Positions 7,738-15,185 of a DNA stretch of 64,000 bases are shown in pieces (within the stretch, counting starts at the first letter, position 1; every line of letters begins with the position of its first letter). Position numbers and translations under genes: made by a program. The DNA comes from Actinomycetes bacterium (GTDB lineage: Bacteria; Actinomycetota; Acidimicrobiia; Acidimicrobiales; Ilumatobacteraceae), in NCBI GenBank assembly GCA_025360105.1, contig JANYCT010000051.1, positions 124,001-188,000 on the forward strand, given 5' to 3'. Under the pieces are notes generated by a model that ran no database searches, was not told the origin of the DNA, and saw nothing but the letters and a program-made list of their open reading frames with translations.

Positions 7738-8988
7738 TCAGCCGTTCTTGGGAAGTTCGCGGTAAGGCGTGGTGCGGAAATCGCCCGGCTCTTTGGGCAG
7801 GCCCAAGCCGCGCTCTGACGCGATGTTGCGCTGGATCTGATCGGTGCCGCCGTAGATGGCCGGACCCGGTGAGAACACGGTGAGTTCCTGCACTGCACCC
7901 TTCGACAGCGAATCGCTGCCCCACAACATGCCCTGCGCACCGATGATGTGATTGCCGATCTCGCGTGCGCGTCGCAGCGTGTGGGTGAGCAACAACTTGG
8001 CGAGGTTGCCCTCGACCCCGGTACTGCCCTGGCCGCTGCGAGCGCGCATGATGTTGAGTTTGTTCAACTCGGTGAGCGTGTGCAGTTCGGCAATGCCCTG
8101 ACGCACGATGGGGTCGTCGATGCAAAGGGTCTGGCGTGCGAGTGCGGTGAACATCTTCACCGTGTTGCCACCAACCGAGCCAGCAGCGGTACCGGTATGT
8201 GAGGCGGTGAACTCGCCGACCCGACGCTGCACGTGGCCCGCGATCGAACCCGGCAGGGCCACGCCCAGGCCGGCGCCGCCGCCGCCACCGATGCTCGCGC
8301 GCTCGACCATCAGCGTGGTGTTGGCGACGGCCCAACCGTTGTTCAGCCCGCCGATCACGTTGGCCACGGGCACGCGGGCTTCGTCGATGAACACTTCGTT
8401 GAACATCGCGCGGCCGGTCATCTCACGCAGCGGCCGAACCTCGACGCCGGGCTGATGCATGTGGAACGCAAAGTACGAAATGCCTTGATGCTTGGGGGCA
8501 TCAACGTTGGTGCGCGCGAGCAACATGCCCCAGTCGGCATGCTGACCACCGCTGGTCCAGACCTTCTGGCCGGTGATCACGTATTCGTCGCCATCGAGTT
8601 CGGCCTTGGTGCCGAGGCCCGCGAGGTCGCTCCCCGCGCCGGGTTCGCTGAACAACTGGCACCATGCATCGGTGCCGTCGAGGATGCGCGGGATGTAGGT
8701 GGCCTGCTGCTCGGGTGAACCGTGTGCGGCAATGGTGGGTGCGGCGAGCATGAGGCCAAGGCCCATCGGCGGGCCGACCACGTCGCGTTCGCCCATCGTT
8801 GCGCTCACGGCCATTGCGAGATCGCGCGTGTAGCCCTTGCCGCCCATTGACTCGGGCAGCATCGGTGAGGCGTAGCCACTGGCAGCCAACCGCTGCCACC
8901 ACTCGGCACAGGTGATGGCGGGATCCCACGCCTCGTCGAGCCATGCGGCGACCTCGGAGCGAACCTGTTCAGCAGAAATGTTGGCCAT
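7738..8988 (-). CDS. Acyl-CoA dehydrogenase family protein
   Basis: A 416-residue FAD enzyme. Signature segments are CQLFSEPGAGSDLA near residue 118, GQKVWTSGGQHADW, the MVERASIGGG helix, and near the end AIYGGTDQIQRNIASERGLGLP. At the position of the classic catalytic glutamate (YEGT) it has Gly (YGGT), which is common in the FadE group acting on bulky or branched acyl-CoA, where the base lies elsewhere. ATG 8988 is chosen because a TAACAT box ends 7 nt upstream; the track start 13 codons earlier lacks support. The substrate is unknown. Confidence 0.88.
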   Translation of the reverse strand: MANISAEQVRSEVAAWLDEAWDPAITCAEWWQRLAASGYASPMLPESMGGKGYTRDLAMAVSATMGERDVVGPPMGLGLMLAAPTIAAHGSPEQQATYIPRILDGTDAWCQLFSEPGAGSDLAGLGTKAELDGDEYVITGQKVWTSGGQHADWGMLLARTNVDAPKHQGISYFAFHMHQPGVEVRPLREMTGRAMFNEVFIDEARVPVANVIGGLNNGWAVANTTLMVERASIGGGGGAGLGVALPGSIAGHVQRRVGEFTASHTGTAAGSVGGNTVKMFTALARQTLCIDDPIVRQGIAELHTLTELNKLNIMRARSGQGSTGVEGNLAKLLLTHTLRRAREIGNHIIGAQGMLWGSDSLSKGAVQELTVFSPGPAIYGGTDQIQRNIASERGLGLPKEPGDFRTTPYRELPKNG

Positions 8989-8995
8989 GGCAGCG

Positions 8996-9001
8996 ATGTT
9001 A
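8996..9001 (-). promoter_or_regulatory. -10 box TAACAT of the acyl-CoA dehydrogenase gene
   Basis: TAACAT on the minus strand ends 7 nt before ATG 8988. This decides the start in favour of 8988 over the longer frame. Confidence 0.6.
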
Positions 9002-9054
9002 GGAGGTCGCCCTCGGCGTTCTTCCACCGGCCGATCGCGGCCGCATGTGCCGAC

Positions 9055-10461
9055 CTACGGGTTCGGCATCCAGTTGCCATGGAAGCCCGCGGGCACGCGC
9101 CGTGGTATGTGCACACGCGCCACGGGCCCGGCGGCCAGATCGTGGCCGTCAAGAATGCACAGATCGGTGGTGGCGCTGGCCTTGTCGGTGGCGAACACCA
9201 TCAGCCAGCCGTCGTCTTCGGCCGACCCGGTGGGGTCTGCGGCAAACACTGCCTCGCCAATGCTCGTGCCCTCGCCGAACGCGTAGGTGAGATCGCTACC
9301 GGTCTGCAGGTCGTAGCGCACGATGCCGTTGAAGCCGATGGTCATCGGTCCGTCGAGCGTTGTGGAGGCGTAGCCGTAACGATGGGGGAGGCCGAGTAGA
9401 TCGTCGTGCAAGCGCGGGAAGTCGCTGCGCAAATCGTTCACCATCTGCTCGTGCACCGTTCCGGTGACGAGGTTCATCGTCCACTTCGTGAGGCCCACCC
9501 CCTCGAGCGTGCCGAGATCGGCGATGTCGCTCTCGCCTGCCTCGAAGTCGAGGTCGATACTGGGCATCCGACAGCCGTAGGCCACGATCTCGTCGCCCTG
9601 CTCCCACGCGTTGAGGAAGTGGAACACGAAGCATGCGTCGATGCTGAACCACTTCACGTCGGCGTTGGTGCCGTGGCGGGGCATCACACCGATACGCGCG
9701 CCGAGGTCGGGCTGCCACATCGACTCGCCGGCCATCGTCGCGGCGATCACTGCGGGAAAGTCGAAGAAGATGCTGTAGTTGCGAGTGGTGAGGAAGTCGT
9801 GCATCATCACGCCGCGCGGCAGTTCGATATCGGCCGTGTGGGTGAGCACGCCGTTGCTGTCGGCGACGTGATGGCGTAGGAACGGCGGGCCTGCCACGGG
9901 GTCGTAACCGAAGAAGATCAGCTCACCGGTTTCTGGGCACCACTTCGGATGCGCGGTCATTGCGCCGCTGAGCCGACCGTCGTAATCGAACAGGCCACGT
10001 GTCTCGAGATCGGCGGTGATCTCGACAGGGAACCCACCCTCCCAGAGTGCGAGATATCGGCCGGCGTGGCGCACGATGTTGGTGTTGGCAGCGTTCTTGA
10101 AGATGCCGCACTCGGCCATCAGTTCCTCGGGCGGGAACGCGAAGTTGAGGATGCCACCGAACAGCGAATGTCCGACCGTGCGCTCGTGCCCGAGCCCGGG
10201 CGTGGCCACCCAACGGTTTCGGTAGCGTGCCGTGCCACCGTCGAGGGACAGGGCGTGCACCATGCCGTCGCCATCGAACCAGTGGTAGCGGCCCGATGGC
10301 GTGAATTGGGGATTCGCACCGTTGCGCATGTAGACGCCGCTGAGCGCGGCAGGTATTTGCCCGGTGATGCGCAGATCGCGAGAATCGATCTCGTCGTATA
10401 CGGGCGCGTACTCGCCCTGCAGGAATGGGCTGATCTCAGGGCGGTCTTCCAGAGCGGTCAT
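9055..10461 (-). CDS. Carotenoid oxygenase family protein
   Basis: A 468-residue seven-bladed propeller dioxygenase of the RPE65/CCD family. The N-terminal segment IPAALSGVYMRNGANPQF and WFDGDGMVH are diagnostic. Four histidines expected to hold iron are visible in TAHPKWCPETGE, MMHDFLTTRNY, FHFLNAWEQGDE and the C-terminal GFHGNW. Such enzymes cleave carotenoids, stilbenes or lignin-type compounds; the substrate cannot be assigned. ATG 10461 is preceded by TACCGT with a 6-nt gap, and the upstream 46 codons in frame are low-complexity, so I dropped them. Confidence 0.92.
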   Translation of the reverse strand: MTALEDRPEISPFLQGEYAPVYDEIDSRDLRITGQIPAALSGVYMRNGANPQFTPSGRYHWFDGDGMVHALSLDGGTARYRNRWVATPGLGHERTVGHSLFGGILNFAFPPEELMAECGIFKNAANTNIVRHAGRYLALWEGGFPVEITADLETRGLFDYDGRLSGAMTAHPKWCPETGELIFFGYDPVAGPPFLRHHVADSNGVLTHTADIELPRGVMMHDFLTTRNYSIFFDFPAVIAATMAGESMWQPDLGARIGVMPRHGTNADVKWFSIDACFVFHFLNAWEQGDEIVAYGCRMPSIDLDFEAGESDIADLGTLEGVGLTKWTMNLVTGTVHEQMVNDLRSDFPRLHDDLLGLPHRYGYASTTLDGPMTIGFNGIVRYDLQTGSDLTYAFGEGTSIGEAVFAADPTGSAEDDGWLMVFATDKASATTDLCILDGHDLAAGPVARVHIPRRVPAGFHGNWMPNP

Positions 10462-10467
10462 GGCTGA

Positions 10468-10473
10468 ACGGTA
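10468..10473 (-). promoter_or_regulatory. -10 box TACCGT of the carotenoid oxygenase gene
   Basis: TACCGT ends 6 nt before ATG 10461 on the minus strand, another leaderless arrangement that fixes the start. Confidence 0.55.
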
Positions 10474-10522
10474 GCCCGCAGTGCGGCGTCGCGGTGACAA
10501 GCAGGTGCTCAGCCGCGCCTGT

Positions 10523-10984
10523 TCAGGATTGTTCGGCTGCTGAGGCGAGGTTGGCGAGGGTGGTGACCATGCCGGCACGGTTGTGTTCGCTGCGGTCATC
10601 GACTCCGCTCAGCGGCTTACCCATCTTGGTGACCAGCCAGCCGCGCCGATCGGTCCACGTCTCGGTGATCGTGCAAGCGTCGCCGTCGCCCGCCTCGATC
10701 GCGTATGACCAACGCGCCACCTTGATGGGACCCACGTTCACATCGAACACGAAGCTGCGGCCGGGCTCGCATGCCGACACCGTGCAGACGGTGCTCCACT
10801 TCTTCTTGCCGTTCTCATTGTTGCCGGCGAACTTCGCGCCTGTGGCGGGTCCGGTGGCCCCCTTGGTCCAGGCGCACGACGTGGTCTCCGGCGACCACTC
10901 GCCCATCCGGGTGACATCGCTGATCAGGCTCCACACATGCCCGGGCGATGCACTGATGGCTTGGCTCACGGAGATCTCTGTCAT
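10523..10984 (-). CDS. SRPBCC family protein
   Basis: A 153-residue START-like protein of the polyketide cyclase/dehydrase type. It opens with the usual strand-helix pattern (ISVSQAISASPGHVWSLISDVTRMGEWSPET), followed by an antiparallel sheet and a long C-terminal helix (NRAGMVTTLANLASAAEQ). These proteins bind hydrophobic ligands in a deep cavity. The ligand is unknown, although the neighbouring carotenoid oxygenase and acyl-CoA dehydrogenase suggest lipid or terpenoid metabolism. It lies 61 nt upstream of the carotenoid oxygenase start on the same strand. Confidence 0.85.
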   Translation of the reverse strand: MTEISVSQAISASPGHVWSLISDVTRMGEWSPETTSCAWTKGATGPATGAKFAGNNENGKKKWSTVCTVSACEPGRSFVFDVNVGPIKVARWSYAIEAGDGDACTITETWTDRRGWLVTKMGKPLSGVDDRSEHNRAGMVTTLANLASAAEQS

Positions 10985-11034
10985 GGGGCAATTCGCTTTC
11001 TGTTGTTCATTCCGGCGCGCTGATCAGGGGTGCA

Positions 11035-11289
11035 CTATCGACGTCGACCGCTCACGGCTTCGAGCAGCAAGAGGAGCAGCACGGCGCCCACCGCCGAGAC
11101 AGCGATCGAGCGGATGTCGAAATTGCTGACGCCCTTGTGCCCGCTGGCATTCATCAGCCAGCCTCCGATGAGCGCACCGAGGATGCCGACGATGATGGTG
11201 TACAGACACCCGCTGCGCTGGTCTTTCACGATGAAGCGGGCGAGCCCACCGGCGAATGCGCCCACCAGAATCCACGCAAAGATGTTCAC
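11035..11289 (-). CDS. GlsB/YeaQ/YmgE family membrane protein
   Basis: An 84-residue protein with three membrane segments (about residues 3-17, 30-47 and 60-80) and the family pattern FAWILVGAFAGGLA and YTIIVGILGALIGGWL. Members are stress-induced small inner-membrane proteins, formerly called transglycosylase-associated; their mechanism is unknown. The start is GTG 11289 with TATCGT 6 nt upstream. Confidence 0.92.
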   Translation of the reverse strand: MNIFAWILVGAFAGGLARFIVKDQRSGCLYTIIVGILGALIGGWLMNASGHKGVSNFDIRSIAVSAVGAVLLLLLLEAVSGRRR

Positions 11290-11295
11290 GGGCGC

Positions 11296-11301
11296 ACGAT
11301 A
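11296..11301 (-). promoter_or_regulatory. -10 box TATCGT of the GlsB-type gene
   Basis: TATCGT on the minus strand ends 6 nt before GTG 11289. Confidence 0.5.
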
Positions 11302-11403
11302 GTCGATCCTTGAGGTGACCGAATCCGACCCTGACCGGCGTGAGGCGAGCCGCTATCGTCGTTGGGGAAATACGGTCAGGGCAGTTGGCGAACAGGGGAT
11401 TGT

Positions 11404-13239
11404 GTGAGTGAGGTGGTCGATGTGGCGCAGGCGCAGCCTGCCCCCGAGCGCACACCATGGCGGTTGCTCACCGGACTCCTCGCCGAGCAGAAACGCGGTC
11501 TTATCGCCGGCGTCGTCGTGGGCGTACTCTGGGCAGCTGCGAAGGTGTCGATCCCGCGACTCATCCGCAACGGCATCGACCATGGCATCGCTGGCAATGA
11601 ATCGCTGCTGAAGTGGTCGCTCATCATCGGCGGTGTCGGCGTGATGGCAGGCATCTTCACCGCGTGGCGTCGATGGATTGCCTTCCGCGAGAGTCGCATC
11701 ACCGAGCAGCGTTTGCGCGAACGACTCTTCAACCACATCATCCGGCTCAACGTGGGCTATCACGATCATGCGCAGACCGGCCAGTTGATGAGCCGCGCAT
11801 CCAGCGACCTGCAGCAGTTGCAAGGCTTCGTCGTGATGATCCCGCTCACCATCAGCAACCTGTTCCAGGTGCTTGCGATCCTTATCTTGTTGCTCACCAG
11901 CGACCCGCTCTTGGCGGTCGTGGCGCTCGCACCGTTGCCGTTGGTGAACCTGTCAGCGAGGCGATTCAGCAGCAAGATCCATCCGGCGGTGATGGAGGTG
12001 CAGAACCGCCAGGCCGCGCTCGCCACCGTTGTGGAGGAGTCGATCTCGGGCGTTCGCGTCGTCAAGGGCTTCGGTGCCGAGGCCGTGCAGGCGCGCAAGC
12101 TGCTCGCTGAGGCCGATCAAATTCGGGCCGTCTCGTTGGACGCCGCGAAGATCCGCAGCCGCTTCCTTCCAGCAATCGACATTCTTCCCTCGCTGGGGCT
12201 CATTGGCGTGCTGGCGATCGGCGGCCACCGCGTGCTCCGCGGCGAGATGACCGTTGGTCAACTCGTGGAGTTCAACGCAAGCGTGATGCTGTTGATCTGG
12301 CCGATGCGCAACATTGGTCAGACACTCGCAACCGGCCAACGCGCCGCGGTTGCGCTGCAACGTGTGCAGAAGGTGTTGTCCACCGAGTCCACCGTCACCG
12401 ATTCGGCGCATCCGATTTCGTTGCCGCAGACCCCGCCCCTTGGCGCCGTGATGCTGCGCGACGTTCGTTTCGGTTACGACCCTGATCGGCCGGTGCTCGA
12501 TGGGTTCAATGTCGCCATCCCGGCGGGCACCTCGGTCGCCATCGTTGGTGGCACAGGAAGCGGTAAGTCCACGATCACCCGATTGATGTTGCGCTTCTAC
12601 GACGTGCAGAGCGGCAGCATCGAGCTCGATGGCTGCGATCTGCGCAACCTGCGCCTGAACGAGCTACGCCAAGCTGTCGGGGTGGTGTTCGAGGACACAC
12701 TGTTGTTCCACGACACCGTCGCCGCGAACATCGCGTTCTCCGATCCCGATGCAGGTATGGACCTCATCGTGCATGCAGCGCGCCTCGCCGGTGCCGATGA
12801 GTTCATCGAGCATCTCCCCGAGGGTTACGACACCATGCTCGGCGAGCGCGGCTACTCGCTCAGCGGCGGACAGCGTCAGCGCATCGCGATCGCCCGGGCG
12901 ATTCTGGCCGATCCGCGCCTGCTGATTCTTGATGACGCCACCTCTGCAGTCGACCCTTCGAAAGAGCACGAGATCCGCGAGGCCATGGCAACGGTGATGC
13001 GCGATCGCACCACCATCGTCATCGCCCATCGGCCCGGCACGATCGCACTCGCCGACACTGTGCTGTTGCTCGATGAGGGTCGTGTAGCAGCGCAGGGAAC
13101 GCACGACGAACTGCTCAACGGCAATGCTCGCTACCGCGAGGTACTTGCGTCGTTCACCGACGACCAGCAAGCCGACGACGTCGAGGTCGATGCCGAGCTC
13201 ATCGACGCAGCCGTGCCCGAGCCGATCGGCGGTGATTGA
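11404..13239 (+). CDS. ABC exporter half-transporter, ATP-binding/permease (first of a pair)
   Basis: A 611-residue protein of the MsbA/MdlB exporter type. Six membrane segments span roughly residues 30-310, with the ATPase domain behind them: Walker A GGTGSGKST at 382-390, signature LSGGQRQR from 486, and Walker B LLILDDATSAVD. That last run has Asp where most ABC ATPases have the catalytic Glu (LDEATS), so this half probably has the degenerate site of a heterodimer. GTG 11404 is chosen because AGGGG lies 7 nt upstream; the TTG at 11362 has no support. The second half-transporter starts at the stop. Confidence 0.92.
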   Translation: MSEVVDVAQAQPAPERTPWRLLTGLLAEQKRGLIAGVVVGVLWAAAKVSIPRLIRNGIDHGIAGNESLLKWSLIIGGVGVMAGIFTAWRRWIAFRESRITEQRLRERLFNHIIRLNVGYHDHAQTGQLMSRASSDLQQLQGFVVMIPLTISNLFQVLAILILLLTSDPLLAVVALAPLPLVNLSARRFSSKIHPAVMEVQNRQAALATVVEESISGVRVVKGFGAEAVQARKLLAEADQIRAVSLDAAKIRSRFLPAIDILPSLGLIGVLAIGGHRVLRGEMTVGQLVEFNASVMLLIWPMRNIGQTLATGQRAAVALQRVQKVLSTESTVTDSAHPISLPQTPPLGAVMLRDVRFGYDPDRPVLDGFNVAIPAGTSVAIVGGTGSGKSTITRLMLRFYDVQSGSIELDGCDLRNLRLNELRQAVGVVFEDTLLFHDTVAANIAFSDPDAGMDLIVHAARLAGADEFIEHLPEGYDTMLGERGYSLSGGQRQRIAIARAILADPRLLILDDATSAVDPSKEHEIREAMATVMRDRTTIVIAHRPGTIALADTVLLLDEGRVAAQGTHDELLNGNARYREVLASFTDDQQADDVEVDAELIDAAVPEPIGGD

Positions 13240-13241
13240 TC

Positions 13242-15041
13242 ATGTGGTCGATGAGCGCTGTCTCCGAGGACGACAAGCTCAATCGCGACACCGCGAAGAA
13301 GGTGATCCGCCGCTCGTGGCAGTTCGCCCGGCCTTATCGACGCACCACCCAGGCCGCGCTGGTGCTCGTCACGTTCTGGACCGCTACCACGCTCGCCGGC
13401 CCGGTGATCGTCAAGTACGGCATCGACTCCGGGCTCGGCAAGAACGACGGGCATGCGCTGAACATGGCTGTAGCGGCATACATCGCCGCAACCATTGCTG
13501 CGTACTTCATCGCGCGACTGCAGTTCGTGTACATCAACCGCGCGGGCGAAGGTTTCCTGCGCGACCTTCGGGTGCGTGTGTTCGACCACTTGCAGAGCCA
13601 AGGGCTGTCGTTCTTCGACCGCGAAAAGACTGGCGTGCTCGTGTCGCGCATGACGGCAGATATCGAATCGATGGGCGAGCTCATCCAATGGGGTTTGCTG
13701 CAGTTCGTTTCGGCTGCGTTGCTCGTGGTGATGTCGTTGGCATTGCTGTTCTTTCTGAGTTGGGAGCTCACCCTGCTGGCGATGGTGGTGTTCCCCGTCA
13801 TCGTTGTGGCGTCGATCCGCTTCCAACGCGACTCGAACCGGGTGTATCTCACCGTGCGCGAGCGCATCGGGAACAACCTCAGCGCGCTGCAGGAGGGCAT
13901 CAGCGGTGTCCGTGTGATTCAGGCGTTCGCGCGTGAGGACGAGCAATCACGCCGCTTCACTGCCAGCAACGACGCACTCTTCGACGCGCACATGGACAGC
14001 ATCAAGGTATCGATGTGGTACTTCGGTCTCGTCGAGTTCTGCGGCATCTTCGCCACCGCCTCGATGGTGGGCGTCGGCGGCTACCTCGTGCACCGGGGAT
14101 CAGTGAGCCTCGGTGTCGTCACCGCCTTCGTGTTGCTGCTGGGCAGCCTGTTCGACCCCGTGCAGCAGCTATCGCAGCTGTACAACACCGTGCAGTCAGC
14201 GGGCGCTTCGCTGCAGAAGCTCTACGGCATCCTCGACACGCCACCCGAAGTTGGCGAAGCCGTCAACGCGCTTGACCTTCCGCACGAGGGCGAAGTTGCC
14301 GTGCGCGATGTCGACTTCGAATATGTGCCCGGTCGGCCGGTGCTGAACCATGTGTCGCTCACGGTGGGCATCGGCGAACGACTGGCGCTCGTGGGTCCTA
14401 CGGGTGCCGGCAAGAGCACGTTGGCGAAGTTGATGGCGCGTCTGTACGACCCCACCAGCGGAACGGTGTCGTTCGCCGGCATCGACCTGCGCGACGCAAC
14501 ACTGCACTCGCTGCGCCAGCGCGTTGTCGTTGTACCGCAGGAGGGTTTCCTGTTCAGCGGCACCATCCGCGACAACCTTGCGATCGCGCGGCCGAGCGCA
14601 ACTGATGACGAGATCATTGCCTCGCTTGCCAGTATCGGCGTGCTCGAACACTTCCTCGCTTTCCCCGAAGGGCTCGATACCGAAGTACGCGAACGCGGCT
14701 CTCGATTGTCGGCGGGCGAGCGCCAACTCGTCGCGTTGGCACGCGCCGCGTTGGTAGACCCTGCGGTGCTCGTGCTCGACGAAGCGACGTCGAACCTCGA
14801 CCCCGGCACTGAAGCCGAGGTAGAGCACGCGCTCGAATCGCTGATGGCCGACCGCACGGTGATCGTGGTTGCGCACCGACTGTCCACGGTCCGCCGGGCA
14901 GACCGCATCGCAGTGGTGGACCACGGCGGACTGCTCGAGTTGGGCTCGCACGACGAACTGGTCGCGCTCGGCGGCAAGTACGCGGCCCTGTCGGCGGCAT
15001 GGGAACGTAACCAGGGAGCAAGCCCAGGCCGTCCTGCGTGA
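13242..15041 (+). CDS. ABC exporter half-transporter, ATP-binding/permease (second of a pair)
   Basis: A 599-residue partner of the preceding gene. Membrane domain roughly residues 20-320; ATPase domain with Walker A GPTGAGKST at about 385, signature in the form LSAGERQ, and Walker B AVLVLDEATSNLDPG with the catalytic Glu. Canonical and degenerate halves together are typical of heterodimeric exporters of drugs, lipids or peptides. The start is not certain: TTG 13236 overlaps the upstream stop, ATG 13242 and ATG 13251 are better codons, and I use 13242. A palindromic repeat overlaps the 3' end. Confidence 0.92.
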   Translation: MWSMSAVSEDDKLNRDTAKKVIRRSWQFARPYRRTTQAALVLVTFWTATTLAGPVIVKYGIDSGLGKNDGHALNMAVAAYIAATIAAYFIARLQFVYINRAGEGFLRDLRVRVFDHLQSQGLSFFDREKTGVLVSRMTADIESMGELIQWGLLQFVSAALLVVMSLALLFFLSWELTLLAMVVFPVIVVASIRFQRDSNRVYLTVRERIGNNLSALQEGISGVRVIQAFAREDEQSRRFTASNDALFDAHMDSIKVSMWYFGLVEFCGIFATASMVGVGGYLVHRGSVSLGVVTAFVLLLGSLFDPVQQLSQLYNTVQSAGASLQKLYGILDTPPEVGEAVNALDLPHEGEVAVRDVDFEYVPGRPVLNHVSLTVGIGERLALVGPTGAGKSTLAKLMARLYDPTSGTVSFAGIDLRDATLHSLRQRVVVVPQEGFLFSGTIRDNLAIARPSATDDEIIASLASIGVLEHFLAFPEGLDTEVRERGSRLSAGERQLVALARAALVDPAVLVLDEATSNLDPGTEAEVEHALESLMADRTVIVVAHRLSTVRRADRIAVVDHGGLLELGSHDELVALGGKYAALSAAWERNQGASPGRPA

Positions 15042-15081
15042 CGCTGCGTGCCCTGTAGGGCGCGAACCGCCACGCAGAACG
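15034..15081. repeat. Copy A of a dispersed 48-nt palindromic repeat
   Basis: CTGCGTG (15034-15040) pairs with CACGCAG (15071-15077), and an inner stem GCCC/GGGC surrounds TGTA (15050-15061). The block aligns without gaps to 46115-46162, with about four in five positions identical. It covers the last 8 bases of the ABC transporter gene and may act as its terminator. Confidence 0.6.
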
Positions 15082-15185
15082 AAGTAGCGGCGCGGTGGGC
15101 GGCCAGTTGGAGCTGTGGTCGGGTCGGTGTGGAAACATGACGACAGCGATCGACGCGGGGTGCGTCGGTGCGTGAGGAGAGCGCG

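Noticed and set aside
11352-11357. TATCGT upstream of the first ABC gene as a leaderless promoter
   Set aside because: The start codon supported by a ribosome site (GTG 11404) is about 47 nt further on, so if it is a promoter the transcript has a leader.
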